From positions 558,001 to 622,000 of the forward strand of contig NZ_FCOC02000003.1 of the NCBI RefSeq assembly GCF_001544455.2: a DNA stretch of 64,000 nucleotides. The letters are read 5' to 3'. Positions 27,777-36,787 of this stretch are shown here, piece after piece. This DNA is from Caballeronia sordidicola. Its GTDB lineage: Bacteria > Pseudomonadota > Gammaproteobacteria > Burkholderiales > Burkholderiaceae. The position numbers were made by a program, and so were the translations under genes. The notes under the pieces are model-generated. The model was not told where the DNA came from, made no database searches, and saw only the letters and a list, made by a program, of their open reading frames with translations. Position 1 is the stretch's first letter, and the number at the start of each line of letters is the position of its first letter.

Positions 27777-28667
27777 ATGGCATCGACGCTGGATCTGGGC
27801 CTCTGCATAGAGGATGTTCGAATCGCGGGACATGCGCAACCCATAACCTTGCGCAGTTATCGCCCCGCATCGGACGGCACCGTTCTGCCGGTCGTGCTTT
27901 ATTTTCATGGCGGCGGTTTTGTTCGCGGTTCGCTTGACGACGCGGATATAGCGGCCACGACCATTGCCCGCGACACATCCGCGTGGGTCGTTTCGGTCGG
28001 TTATTCGCTGGCGCCGGCTTTTCCTTTTCCGGCGGCGCTGGAAGACGGATACAGGGCGGCGCAATGGGCGACGGCGAACGCTCGTGCGCAAGGAGCGGAT
28101 GCAAGCCGCATGGGCGTGGCGGGACACGATGCAGGCGGCAACCTGGCGACGTGCCTTGCGGCGATCGCGCGGGATCGCGGCGACATTGCGATCCACGCGC
28201 AGGCGTTGCTCGCGCCGCTGCTGGATCCGAGCATGACGCGCATGGCCGACGAGAACAAGGTGCTCTCACCGGATATTTGCGCGTCCGAATGCGCGCAGTG
28301 TTACCGCGCGTATTTGCCCAATGCTTCGCAAAGGCTTCATCCGTATGCGGCGCCGCTTGAATCGCGGCGGCTTGCAGGCCTGCCGCCGGCGCTGATTGCG
28401 AGCGCCCAGCTCGACCTGCTGCATATAGAGGCGGAGAAATACGCGGGCGAATTGATCGCGGCAGGCGTGCCGACTGAAGTGACGCGGCACGTCAACGCAT
28501 CGCATTATGGGCTGGTGGCGGATCCGTCCGCGCTTGCCGACGTGGTCGCGTTCTTCAAGAAGCGGCTTCAGGACCGCACGGCGCACACAGTGCGTGCAAC
28601 GCAAACGCGCGCCAAGCCCAAGACGCATGCAGCACCCCAAAAATTCAAAACAATCTCAACGACTTAA
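27777..28667 (+). CDS. llpE: LlpE-like alpha/beta hydrolase lacking the serine nucleophile
   Basis: A protein of 296 residues of the hormone-sensitive-lipase family. The oxyanion motif HGGGF is at 44-48 and YSLAPAFPFP follows. At the nucleophile elbow, where the family has GDSAGGN, the sequence reads GHDAGGN (116-122), so the catalytic serine is replaced by Asp118. The acid (LDLLHIE) and histidine (ASHYGL) regions remain. It may be catalytically inactive or use different chemistry. It is the first gene after the divergent LysR and lies 12 bases before the efflux membrane-fusion gene, as llpE does in the ceo locus. The ribosome binding site is weak. Confidence 0.85.
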   Translation: MASTLDLGLCIEDVRIAGHAQPITLRSYRPASDGTVLPVVLYFHGGGFVRGSLDDADIAATTIARDTSAWVVSVGYSLAPAFPFPAALEDGYRAAQWATANARAQGADASRMGVAGHDAGGNLATCLAAIARDRGDIAIHAQALLAPLLDPSMTRMADENKVLSPDICASECAQCYRAYLPNASQRLHPYAAPLESRRLAGLPPALIASAQLDLLHIEAEKYAGELIAAGVPTEVTRHVNASHYGLVADPSALADVVAFFKKRLQDRTAHTVRATQTRAKPKTHAAPQKFKTISTT

Positions 28668-28679
28668 TTGGAGCATCGC

Positions 28680-29864
28680 ATGTCCATCACTCGCAAACGT
28701 CTTACTGTCGCGCTAGGGGCGGCGCTGGTCGTCGCAGGCGTCGGTACATATACGGCCATGCACGGTTTCGGCTTGCCGGTCACCACGGCCGAAGCCGCTG
28801 TTCAGGCCGCGCCGCCCGCAACCGAAGTGGATGTCGCCACGGTGGTCTCGAAGACCATCACCGACTACCAGAACTATTCGGGACGCCTCGAAGCAGTCGA
28901 TAAGGTCGAGGTCCGGCCGCTCGTACCGGGCACGATCGTCGCCGTGCATTTCGCCGATGGCGCGCTTGTGAAGAAGGGCGATCCGCTCTTCACGATCGAC
29001 CCGCGTCCGTATGTGGCGGCGGTCGATCAGGCCGCGGCGCAGCTTGCGGCGGCCCAGGCGCGCAACGGTTATACATCGACCGACGCCGCGCGCGCCGAGC
29101 GTTTGCTGACGGACAACGCGATCGCCAAGCGCGATTACGACGAGAAGCAGAACGCGGCGCATGAGGCCGCGGCCAACCTGAAGGCGGCGCAAGCGGCGCT
29201 CGAGACGGCGAAGATCAACCTGACGTACACGCATATCGTGGCGCCGGTGTCCGGCCGTGTGTCGCGCGCGGAGATGACGGTGGGCAACATTGTCTCCACG
29301 GGTTCGAGCGCGCCGTTGCTGACCACGCTGGTTTCGGTGTCGCCCATTTACGCATCGTTCGATGTCGACGAACAAACGTATCTCCGTTACCTGAGCCGTG
29401 ACTCGCGTGCAAGCGTGCCGGTCTCGCTCGGCCTCGCGAATGAAGAGGGTTTCTCGCGCGAAGGCAAGGTGGCGTCTGTCGACAATCAACTGGACACAGG
29501 CTCGGGCACCATCCGCGTGCGGGCCCGCTTCGACAACAACGATGGTTCGTTGTTGCCGGGCCTCTATGCACGCATCAAGGTCGGGGGCGGCACGCCGCAT
29601 CCGGCCGTGCTGATTGAAGACGCGGCTATTGGAACCGATCAGGACAAGAAGTTTGTCATGGTCGTCGATAAGGACAGTCGCGTTCAATACCGCGAAGTCA
29701 CGCTCGGTACGCAGAGCGACGGCTTGCGCGTGATCGTGAAGGGCTTGCAGCCGGGCGAGCGGATCGTGGTGAACGGTCTGCAGCGCGTGCGTCCAAACGA
29801 TGTCGTCAAGCCCAACTCGGTAGCAATGGCGAGTGCGTCGCCGGCAACAAAAGAAGCTTCGTAA
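28680..29864 (+). CDS. RND efflux membrane-fusion protein (CeoA/BpeE-like)
   Basis: A periplasmic adaptor of 394 residues. An N-terminal signal/anchor covers about 1-40, then come a lipoyl/barrel-sandwich domain (SGRLEAVDKVEVRPLVPGTI), an alpha-helical hairpin with Ala-rich coiled coil at about 110-180, and beta-barrel and membrane-proximal domains. The ATG at 28680 has GGAG 7 bases upstream; an earlier TTG reading adds four residues. It would join the RND pump to an outer-membrane channel, but the pump gene downstream is truncated and no channel gene follows, so this adaptor probably has no local partner. Confidence 0.9.
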   Translation: MSITRKRLTVALGAALVVAGVGTYTAMHGFGLPVTTAEAAVQAAPPATEVDVATVVSKTITDYQNYSGRLEAVDKVEVRPLVPGTIVAVHFADGALVKKGDPLFTIDPRPYVAAVDQAAAQLAAAQARNGYTSTDAARAERLLTDNAIAKRDYDEKQNAAHEAAANLKAAQAALETAKINLTYTHIVAPVSGRVSRAEMTVGNIVSTGSSAPLLTTLVSVSPIYASFDVDEQTYLRYLSRDSRASVPVSLGLANEEGFSREGKVASVDNQLDTGSGTIRVRARFDNNDGSLLPGLYARIKVGGGTPHPAVLIEDAAIGTDQDKKFVMVVDKDSRVQYREVTLGTQSDGLRVIVKGLQPGERIVVNGLQRVRPNDVVKPNSVAMASASPATKEAS

Positions 29865-29995
29865 GACGCGCTTTATAGCCTGGTTCATAGCCGCCTAACG
29901 GGGGCTCCTGGAGTGCGTGGACAGCAGCGGGTCTCGATTCAAGACCCGCTGCGGGAAACGCGCGCGCGGCCTCTCATGCATATAAAGAAACCGTC

Positions 29996-31285
29996 ATGAA
30001 CATTTCCAAGTTTTTCATCGACCGCCCGATCTTTGCGGGTGTGCTATCGGTGCTCATCCTGCTGGCGGGTGTCATCGCCATGTTCAAGCTGCCGATCTCC
30101 GAATATCCGGAAGTCGTGCCGCCGTCCGTGGTCGTGCATGCGCAATACCCGGGTGCGAACCCGAAGGTGATCGCAGAAACGGTGGCGTCGCCGCTGGAAG
30201 AGCAGATCAACGGCGTGGAAGACATGCTGTACATGCAGTCGCAGGCGAATAGCGACGGCAACCTGACCATCACGGTGACGTTCAAGCTTGGCACCGACCC
30301 GGACAAGGCGCAGCAACTGGTGCAGAACCGTGTGTCGCAAGCGTTGCCGCGTTTGCCGGAAGACGTGACGCGCCTGGGCGTGACGACCATCAAGTCGTCG
30401 CCGACCCTCACCATGGTGGTCCACCTGAATTCGCCGAACAACCGCTACGACATGACGTATCTGCGCAACTATGCGCTGATCAACGTGAAGGACCGGCTTG
30501 AGCGTATCCAGGGCGTGGGCGAGGTGCAGTTGTGGGGTTCGGGCGATTACTCCATGCGCGTCTGGCTCGACCCGCAGAAAGTCGCGCAGCGCGGCATGAC
30601 CGCGACCGACATCGTGAATGCGATCCGCGAGCAGAACGTGCAGGTCGCGGCCGGCGTGATCGGTTCGTCGCCGACGTTGCCGAACGTGCCGCTGCAATTG
30701 AACGTCAACGCGCAAGGCCGGTTGCAGACCGAACAGGACTTCCGCGACATCGTGCTCAAGACATCGCCCGATGGTGCCGTCACGCATTTGCGCGATGTGG
30801 CGCGCGTTGAGCTGGCTGCGTCGGAATACGGGCTGCGTTCCTTGCTCGACAACAAGACCGCGGTCGCCATGGCGATCAACCAGCAGCCTGGCGCGAACTC
30901 GCTGCAGATTTCCGATACGGTCCGCCAGACAATGAAGGAACTGCAGGCGGACATGCCGGCGGGCGTCGAATACCAGATCGTGTACGACCCGACGCAGTTC
31001 GTGCGTTCGAGTATCGACGCGGTGATTCACACGCTTGCCGAAGCCATCGCGCTGGTGGTGCTGGTCGTGATCGTGTTCCTGCAGACGTGGCGTGCGTCCA
31101 TCATTCCGCTGCTCGCGGTGCCGGTGTCGATCATTGGTACGTTCTCGTTGCTGCTTGCGTTTGGATTCTCGATCAACGCGCTGTCGCTCTTCGGGATGGT
31201 GCTTGCCATCGGGATCGTGGTGGACGACGCGATCGTGGTGGTGGAGAACGTCGAGCGCAACATTGAAGCGGGGCTGTCTGCGCGC
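29996..31285 (+). pseudogene. truncated RND inner-membrane pump (CeoB/BpeF-like), N-terminal 430 residues
   Basis: The frame starts MNISKFFIDRPIFAGVLSVL, typical of AcrB/MexF pumps, and follows the family through TM1, the first porter domain and TM2-TM4. It includes the proton-relay aspartates D410-D411 in GIVVDDAIVVVENVER. After GLSAR (residue 430) homology ends. The frame runs 15 meaningless residues to a stop at 31333, because the DNA has joined into an SDR coding sequence read in another frame. About 600 residues (TM5-12, second porter half) are missing. The product cannot pump. Confidence 0.85.
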
Positions 31286-32034
31286 TCGTCGAGCAATACG
31301 GCGAGCGCGTGCGCACCGTCGCGCTGGACGTGACCGATCCGGCCTCGGCGCGTGCCGCCGTGCAGGAAGCCGTCAACGCTTTCGGCCGGCTCGATGTCGT
31401 CGTGAACAACGCGGGCTACGGCAACATTGCGTCGATCGAGGAAGGCGACGACGCCGATTTCCGCGCGCAAATGGAAACCAACTTCTACGGCGTCGCCAAC
31501 GTCACGCGCGCCGCGCTGCCCGTTTTGCGCGGCCAGCGCAGCGGCCACATCATCCAGATTTCATCGATAGGCGGACGCGTCGGCTCTCCCGGGCTCGCCG
31601 CGTATCAATCGGCGAAATGGGCGGTGGAAGGCTATTCCGAAGTGCTGGCGAAGGAGGTCGAGCCGCTTGGCATCAAGGTGACCATTGTCGAGCCGGGCGG
31701 TTTTCGCACGGACTGGGCGGGTTCGTCGATGACCATTCACACACCCGGTCCCGATTACGCCCAAAGCATTTCGCCGCTACTCGAATATCGGAACTCGCAC
31801 AAGCCGGTCGGCGATCCGGCGAAGGCGGCGCAGGCGATCCTGAGTATCGCTGGAGTGGACGAGCCGCCGCTGCGCTTGCTGCTGGGCAGCGACGCCGTGC
31901 ATATCGCGGAACAACTGCACGAAGCGCGTGGCGCGATGGACGCAAAATGGCGTCATCTGAGCCTCTCGACCGACGCCGACGATACCGCCGGCTGGCGCGG
32001 TCATATCGATAAACTCTCGATCGTGAAGCAATAA
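31280..32034 (+). pseudogene. SDR oxidoreductase lacking its N-terminus
   Basis: SDR homology begins near 31282 with ALVEQYGERVRTVALDVT and continues normally through NNAGYG, ISSIGG, catalytic YQSAK and VEPGGFRTDW to a natural stop at 32034. The first roughly 45 residues, including the TGxxxGxG cofactor loop and start codon, are absent, and the DNA upstream is the RND pump gene. In-frame codons go back only to a TGA at 31264. A GTG at 31309 could start a 241-residue fragment, but it would lack the Rossmann entry and should be inactive. Confidence 0.85.
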
Positions 32035-32056
32035 GCGGCACATCCGCACGAGGCCC

Positions 32057-33085
32057 ATGAAGACGGACGGCGTTCCCATCAGTCCTGCGCTGATCGCCCG
32101 GCTCGACACGCTGGGCGTGGACCTGACGCGCACATTCCGCGCGGCCGGCATTGCGTGGCCGCCGCTCGGGAACGCCGAGCCGTCGCGTCTGCGCGTCACC
32201 ACGCAGAAGTATTTCGCGCTGTGGGAAGCCATTGCCGAAGTGAGCGGCGATCCGGCTATCGGTTTGCGCATCGGGGCGCAAACCGCCCATGGCCAACTCG
32301 ACATCATGTCGCTCGCCGCGCTGCATTCCGCCAATTTTCGCGATGCGCTCGCCAAGCTTGGCCGCTACAAGCGGCTGAGCTGCCCGGAAGAAGTCGTGGT
32401 CGATGTCCAGGGCGCCGAAGTCGCGGTTGCCTTCCGCTGGCTGCTTGCCGATGGCTTTATCCCCGACCTTCTCGCCGATGCCATGTTTGCGTCGGCGCTT
32501 GCATTGGCCCGGCGCGGTTCGGGCGTTCAGGTCAAACCGAGGCGCGTCGCGCTGACGCGCCGCGCGGCGAACCGCGCAATGCTCGCGCGGCATTATGGCT
32601 GCGAGATCGTTTTCGATGCACCGCAGGACGTGATCGTTTTCGACGCGTCCGCGCTCAGCCTGCCGTTCGTCACGCACAACGCGGACTTGCTGGCGGCTGT
32701 ATTGCCTCGACTCGATGCAGGCCTGGCGGAGCTCAGGAGCACTCAATCGTTCACCGATCAAGTCGATGCCGTAATCGCGCGAAGCATGGGTGGCGAGCGG
32801 CTCAGCGTCGATATGCTGGCCCGCGAGCTTGGCATCAGCCAGCGAACCTTGCAGCGAAAGCTCGCCCTCGATGGCACGAGTTACCAGCAGTTGCTGGATC
32901 GCGTGCGCAACCGGGTTGCGCGCCGGTTGCTGGAAAGCACGGATCTTGGCGCGGGTGAGATTGCGTGGTTTCTCGGGTTCGAAGAGGTCAATTCGTTTTC
33001 CCGCGCTTTCAACCAGTGGGAAGGGGTAACGCCGCAACGATGGCGCGCGCAGGCAGGGTTGGACGTCCGGGTTCCTGCTCGTTGA
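32057..33085 (+). CDS. AraC family regulator
   Basis: A regulator of 342 residues with an N-terminal arabinose-binding-like domain of the OruR/ArgR-type group (about 20-200) and a C-terminal double helix-turn-helix (LSVDMLARELGISQRTLQRK, then FSRAFNQWEGVTPQRWR). It starts 22 bases after the SDR remnant, and such SDR-AraC pairs are common, so it probably controlled that SDR gene. Its effector and present target are unknown. Confidence 0.88.
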   Translation: MKTDGVPISPALIARLDTLGVDLTRTFRAAGIAWPPLGNAEPSRLRVTTQKYFALWEAIAEVSGDPAIGLRIGAQTAHGQLDIMSLAALHSANFRDALAKLGRYKRLSCPEEVVVDVQGAEVAVAFRWLLADGFIPDLLADAMFASALALARRGSGVQVKPRRVALTRRAANRAMLARHYGCEIVFDAPQDVIVFDASALSLPFVTHNADLLAAVLPRLDAGLAELRSTQSFTDQVDAVIARSMGGERLSVDMLARELGISQRTLQRKLALDGTSYQQLLDRVRNRVARRLLESTDLGAGEIAWFLGFEEVNSFSRAFNQWEGVTPQRWRAQAGLDVRVPAR

Positions 33086-33385
33086 CGAACGCATAAGTAA
33101 TCACCGAGCCCGCTGCATTGAACGCTGCTTTGCTTGTCCACGTTTGCGCCCGGGACGAGTTCCGCCACATAGGCAATCAAAATCTTCCTTTTTGCGTTGC
33201 ACCAGCAAAACAGCTTGGCGTCTGTGTCGGCGCCATCTTTACGCCTATTGCGCCGCGTCAAGTCGAAGCGAATGAATAAATATCCTTGACTAATACTGTG
33301 TTCGGAATATTGTATATCACAACAAACGACGGTTAGCCTCCGAAAGCAGCCGTTCAAATAGATTTGCCTCGAAGAGGAGACAACC
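33086..33385. other. promoter region of the first CoA-transferase unit
   Basis: A 300-base non-coding stretch between the AraC gene and the leader ORF. It contains the candidate GntR operator at 33310-33319 and a run of AT-rich sequence (about 33270-33360) that should hold the promoter. No other gene seen. Confidence 0.5.
33310..33319 (+). promoter_or_regulatory. candidate GntR operator upstream of frc1
   Basis: TTGTATATCA within GGAATATTGTATATCACAAC. The same element occurs upstream of panE (39614), frc2 (42550) and, as the perfect palindrome TGATATATCA, before the GntR unit (40708). The 14-base core AATATTGTATATCAC is shared with the frc2 site. Confidence 0.6.
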
Positions 33386-33508
33386 ATGCTGATCCGTGCC
33401 TGCGGACATTCGCTGAAACCGGCGTATGGCGGGCGCGCTTCGTCTGTCCCCTCGCATTTCATCCACCACATCAACTCATCCAGTCAGTCAGGAGACAAAA
33501 AGCCATGA
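33386..33508 (+). CDS. putative 40-residue leader ORF coupled to frc
   Basis: ATG at 33386 is preceded by GAGGAG with good spacing. The frame runs 40 codons and stops with a TGA that overlaps the ATG of the CoA-transferase gene (ATGA at 33505-33508). The product starts [16 protein letters not shown] and is rich in Ser and His; it has no recognised domain. Strong initiation signal plus stop/start overlap suggest translation and coupling, but no homologue is known to me. Confidence 0.45.
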   Translation: MLIRACGHSLKPAYGGRASSVPSHFIHHINSSSQSGDKKP

Positions 33509-34755
33509 CCAGGCCTCTCGAAGGAATCAAGATCATCGACTTCACGCATGTACAGGCCGGCCCGGCCTGTACGCAGTTGCTCGCGTGGTTCGGTGCGGAC
33601 GTGATCAAGGTCGAACGTCCCGGTTCCGGCGATGTGACCCGCACGCAATTGCGCGACATCCCGAACGTGGATGCGCTCTACTTCACCATGTTGAACAGCA
33701 ACAAGAAGTCGCTGACGCTCGACACGAAAAAGCCCGAAGGCAAGGAAGTGCTGGAAAAGCTGATCCGCGAATCCGACGTCATGGTCGAAAACTTCGGTCC
33801 GGGCGCGCTCGACCGGATGGGCTTTCCGTGGGAGCACATCAAGGAACTGAATCCGAAGATGATCCTGGCGTCCGTCAAAGGCTTCAGCGACGGCCATCAT
33901 TACGACGACCTGAAAGTCTACGAGAACGTCGCGCAATGCGCGGGCGGTTCGGCATCGACCACCGGCTTCTGGGACGGTCCTCCGACCATCAGCGCCGCCG
34001 CGCTCGGCGACAGCAACACCGGCATGCATCTGGCCATCGGCATTCTGACGGCGTTGATTGGCCGCGATAAAACCGGCAAGGGCCAGAAGGTCGCGGTATC
34101 GATGCAGGACAGCGTGTTGAACCTCTGCCGCGTGAAGCTGCGCGACCAGCAGCGCCTCGACCGCCTGGGCTACCTGGAAGAATATCCGCAGTATCCGCAC
34201 GGCGAATTCAGCGACGTGGTTCCGCGCGGCGGCAATGCAGGCGGCGGCGGTCAGCCGGGCTGGGTGCTCAAGTGCAAGGGCTGGGAAACGGACCCGAACG
34301 CGTACATCTACTTCACGATCCAGGGTCACGCCTGGGCGCCGATCTGCAAGGCGATCGGCAAGCCGGAATGGATCGACGACCCGAAGTACAACACGGCACA
34401 AGCGCGCCAGCCGCACATCTTCGATATCTTCGCGACCATCGAAACCTGGCTCGCCGATAAAACCAAGTTCGAAGCCGTCGATATTTTGCGCAAGTTCGAT
34501 ATTCCATGCGCGCCGGTGCTGACCATGAAGGAACTGGCGAACGATCCGTCGCTGCGCGAAAGTGGCACCATCACGGAGGTTCAGCATAAGGAACGCGGTC
34601 CGTACCTGACCGTCGGCAGCCCGATCAAGTTCTCTGACATGAAGCCGGAAATCACCGCGTCGCCCTTGCTTGGCGAACACACTGACGAAGTGCTCGCAAG
34701 CCTCGGCTACAGCAGCGAGCAGATCAGCAAGCTGCACGACGCGCAGGCGGTTTAG
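33505..34755 (+). CDS. frc: formyl-CoA:oxalate CoA-transferase, copy 1
   Basis: A class III CoA-transferase of 416 residues, closely resembling Oxalobacter formigenes Frc. It has [13 protein letters not shown] at 12-24 with Gln17, VIKVER with Arg38, catalytic Asp169 (ALGDSNTG), the GGGGQPG loop near 248-254, and [10 protein letters not shown] at the C-terminus. It moves CoA from formyl-CoA to oxalate, giving oxalyl-CoA. Residue 48 is Gln where the Oxalobacter enzyme has Trp, which may change specificity. I chose the ATG at 33505 (CAGGAGAC upstream); the longer frame adds a non-homologous tail. No oxalyl-CoA decarboxylase gene is in the window. Confidence 0.92.
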   Translation: MTRPLEGIKIIDFTHVQAGPACTQLLAWFGADVIKVERPGSGDVTRTQLRDIPNVDALYFTMLNSNKKSLTLDTKKPEGKEVLEKLIRESDVMVENFGPGALDRMGFPWEHIKELNPKMILASVKGFSDGHHYDDLKVYENVAQCAGGSASTTGFWDGPPTISAAALGDSNTGMHLAIGILTALIGRDKTGKGQKVAVSMQDSVLNLCRVKLRDQQRLDRLGYLEEYPQYPHGEFSDVVPRGGNAGGGGQPGWVLKCKGWETDPNAYIYFTIQGHAWAPICKAIGKPEWIDDPKYNTAQARQPHIFDIFATIETWLADKTKFEAVDILRKFDIPCAPVLTMKELANDPSLRESGTITEVQHKERGPYLTVGSPIKFSDMKPEITASPLLGEHTDEVLASLGYSSEQISKLHDAQAV

Positions 34756-34827
34756 CCGTAAGAGCGCGATGCCGTGGGCGATGTACAAGCCCGCGGCGTC
34801 GCGTGATGCAACGAGGGTGCTTCCACC

Positions 34828-35274
34828 ATGACTACAAAAACTTTCCCTATCGATTTCGAGCAACTGATCGATGTTATCGGCGACGCGGTGGTGATTTCGG
34901 ACGCACGCGGCGCCATCACGTTATGGAACCCCGCGGCCGAGCGCATGTTCGGATTCACGCCCGCCGAGGCGCTCGGCAATTCGCTCGACATCATCATTCC
35001 GGAGCGTTTGCGAGGCCGTCATTGGGCAGGTTACGAAAAGACCATGGCGACCGGCGAAACGCGCTATGGACACGACGTGCTGCGCGTTCCCGCCGTGCAC
35101 AAGGACGGGCGGGCGTTATCGATTGCATTCACGGTCGCGCTGTTGCATTCGGCGCAACCAGACGCGGTGGTGACGGGCATTGTTGCCGTTATCCGCGATG
35201 AAACCAGTCGCTTCACCGAAGAACGGAACCTGAAAAAGCGTCTCGCCGAACTGGAAGCCAGGTCGGGCGGTTAA
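34828..35274 (+). CDS. stand-alone PAS domain protein
   Basis: A protein of 148 residues made almost wholly of one PAS domain (DAVVISDARGAITLWNPAAE, then RMFGFTPAEALG, then HKDGRALSIAF) with a short C-terminal helix (EERNLKKRLAELEAR) that could be a coiled coil. It has no kinase, GGDEF or DNA-binding output domain. It lies 72 bases after frc1 on the same strand, and similar single-PAS proteins are found next to frc genes in related bacteria. The ligand and partner are unknown. Confidence 0.82.
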   Translation: MTTKTFPIDFEQLIDVIGDAVVISDARGAITLWNPAAERMFGFTPAEALGNSLDIIIPERLRGRHWAGYEKTMATGETRYGHDVLRVPAVHKDGRALSIAFTVALLHSAQPDAVVTGIVAVIRDETSRFTEERNLKKRLAELEARSGG

Positions 35275-35357
35275 AGCGGGTTGTAAAGCTGTACAAGACC
35301 ATGAGCGCGCGGCCCACGATCAAGCAGCGGGCCGCTCGCGCACAGCAGGACATTGAA

Positions 35358-35708
35358 TCAGGCCGCTGCGCGTACGGTATCGCATTCCGGACGCCACATC
35401 CGGGCGCCGCGTGTGTCGTCGGCGCGAGCGATGGTCGTGGCGCGGCAGGCGTCGTAGTAAGCATTTTTTCTGTCGACGATCGCCTGGCAGAGGAATTCCG
35501 CGCTGTACGCCTTGAGCAGATGCGGGCAGTGGACTTCGATGTATCGCGCAATGCGCGCCTGGTCGTTTGGCGCACCGGAAAGCGCCTTGAGCGTGTCGGC
35601 GTCCCAGCGAAACATCAGGTCGAGTTCCTCGAAGGCGCTGTTGTACGCGCAGAGTTGCGTTTGCAGTTCCCGCTCGTCGGCGGCGATGGTGGCTTGTGAA
35701 CGGATCAT
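35358..35708 (-). CDS. conserved hypothetical protein, 116 residues
   Basis: The ATG at 35708 has AGGGAGA upstream. The chain is mostly helical and acidic in its first two thirds (ERELQTQLCAYNSAFEELDL, then ARYIEVHCPHLLKAYSAEFL), with a charged tail. No signal peptide, membrane segment or known motif. It is convergent with the PAS gene and stands alone downstream of an inverted repeat at 35770-35796. Confidence 0.6.
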   Translation of the reverse strand: MIRSQATIAADERELQTQLCAYNSAFEELDLMFRWDADTLKALSGAPNDQARIARYIEVHCPHLLKAYSAEFLCQAIVDRKNAYYDACRATTIARADDTRGARMWRPECDTVRAAA

Positions 35709-35769
35709 GGTCGTCTCCCTGGTTGGCCGTGGTGCTTAAGTGCAGGATAGAAACAATGATCCATATACG

Positions 35770-35796
35770 ATAGTCACAGTTTTTTACCGTGACTAT
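35770..35796. repeat. inverted repeat, terminator or operator
   Basis: ATAGTCAC (35770-35777) and GTGACTAT (35789-35796) flank an 11-base T-rich centre. It lies between the end of the minus-strand LysR gene and the start of the minus-strand hypothetical gene, so it may end the first transcript or be an operator for the second. Confidence 0.4.
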
Positions 35797-35817
35797 TCAG
35801 AATAGCTAATAAATGGT

Positions 35818-36741
35818 TTACCCGATATGTGTGATCGCCGAAATTTGCGCCGCGCCTTCATCGATGAGGAATTGCTTGAACGCCGCCGCCACTGCCGGAA
35901 GCCGCTTGTTGTGCCGGTGCACGAGATACCAGTTGAGCATGACGGGAAAGCCCAGAATGTCGAGCACGGCAAGACGTCCGACCTGCAGTTCCATCGCGAT
36001 GGTGTGGGCGGACAGGAAGCTGATGCCCATGCCCGCGATCACCGCCTGCTTGATGGTCTCGGTGCTGGTGATCTCCATGGCGACGTTGAGCGATCTGAGC
36101 CGTCCCGCAAAACCTTCTTCCATGGAATTCCAGGTGTCCGAGCCTCGTTCTCTCACAATGAACGGTTCTTCGGAAAGCGATTCGAGCGGGATGTTCTTCA
36201 CCCCGACCAGCCGATGATCCGGCGGCGCGACGATCACATACGGATGCGGCGCGAAGGACACGTTGTCGGTATCCATGTCTTTCGGCGGCCGGACCATGAT
36301 GGCGAGGTCGGTGAGGTTGTCGGTGAGTTGATGCAGCAGTTCCTCGCGGTTGTGGACGGCGAGGTTGAGCTTGACGTCGGGATTGCGCTTGGTGAATTCC
36401 GCAAGGAGGCGGGGGAAAAAATAATCCCCCGCGCTGATGACGGCGACGTTGAGCGTGCCTCCGGAAATACCCTTGAGACGGGCCATGGCGTCGTCGGCTT
36501 CGCGGAACTGCTCGAGGATCGCGCGGCTGTGATGCAGCATTTCCACCCCCGCGCTCGTCAGGTAGATCTTCTTGCCCAACTGCTCGAAAAGCGGCAAGCC
36601 GGCGTGCTCTTCAAGCTGCTTGACCTGCGTGGAAACGGCCGGCTGGGTGAGGTAGAGCTCTTCGGCCGCGCGGGAAAAGCTGAGCCTTCGCGCCACGGTT
36701 TCGAAGATTTTGAGTTGCCTCAAAGTCGCATTGCGCATCAT
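35818..36741 (-). CDS. LysR regulator, probably of oxalate transport
   Basis: A regulator of 307 residues. The N-terminal helix-turn-helix has LSFSRAAEELYLTQPAVSTQ and the C-terminal effector domain resembles the CbbR/CysB-like group (GDYFFPRLLAEFTKRNPDVK). I chose the ATG at 36741 because GGAG stands 8 bases before it; the ATG at 36759 has none. It is divergent from the OxlT-type antiporter gene, with a perfect inverted repeat 30 bases upstream of its start, so it likely controls that gene and itself. Confidence 0.87.
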   Translation of the reverse strand: MMRNATLRQLKIFETVARRLSFSRAAEELYLTQPAVSTQVKQLEEHAGLPLFEQLGKKIYLTSAGVEMLHHSRAILEQFREADDAMARLKGISGGTLNVAVISAGDYFFPRLLAEFTKRNPDVKLNLAVHNREELLHQLTDNLTDLAIMVRPPKDMDTDNVSFAPHPYVIVAPPDHRLVGVKNIPLESLSEEPFIVRERGSDTWNSMEEGFAGRLRSLNVAMEITSTETIKQAVIAGMGISFLSAHTIAMELQVGRLAVLDILGFPVMLNWYLVHRHNKRLPAVAAAFKQFLIDEGAAQISAITHIG

Positions 36742-36770
36742 GACGGTGTCTCCATCCATAAACGATCATG

Positions 36771-36787
36771 AATTTATACAATAAATT
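36771..36787. promoter_or_regulatory. candidate LysR operator
   Basis: AATTTAT-ACA-ATAAATT is a perfect inverted repeat with a 3-base centre. It contains the T-N11-A pattern typical of LysR sites and lies just upstream of the LysR gene, in the region shared with oxlT. Confidence 0.5.

Noticed and set aside
28713..29888. A 391-codon frame antisense to the efflux adaptor
   Set aside because: Overlaps a clear membrane-fusion protein gene; Arg/His-rich shadow.
31309..32034. Functional SDR enzyme starting at GTG 31309
   Set aside because: It would lack the first beta strand and the TGxxxGxG cofactor loop, and homology extends upstream of this GTG until it meets the RND pump sequence.
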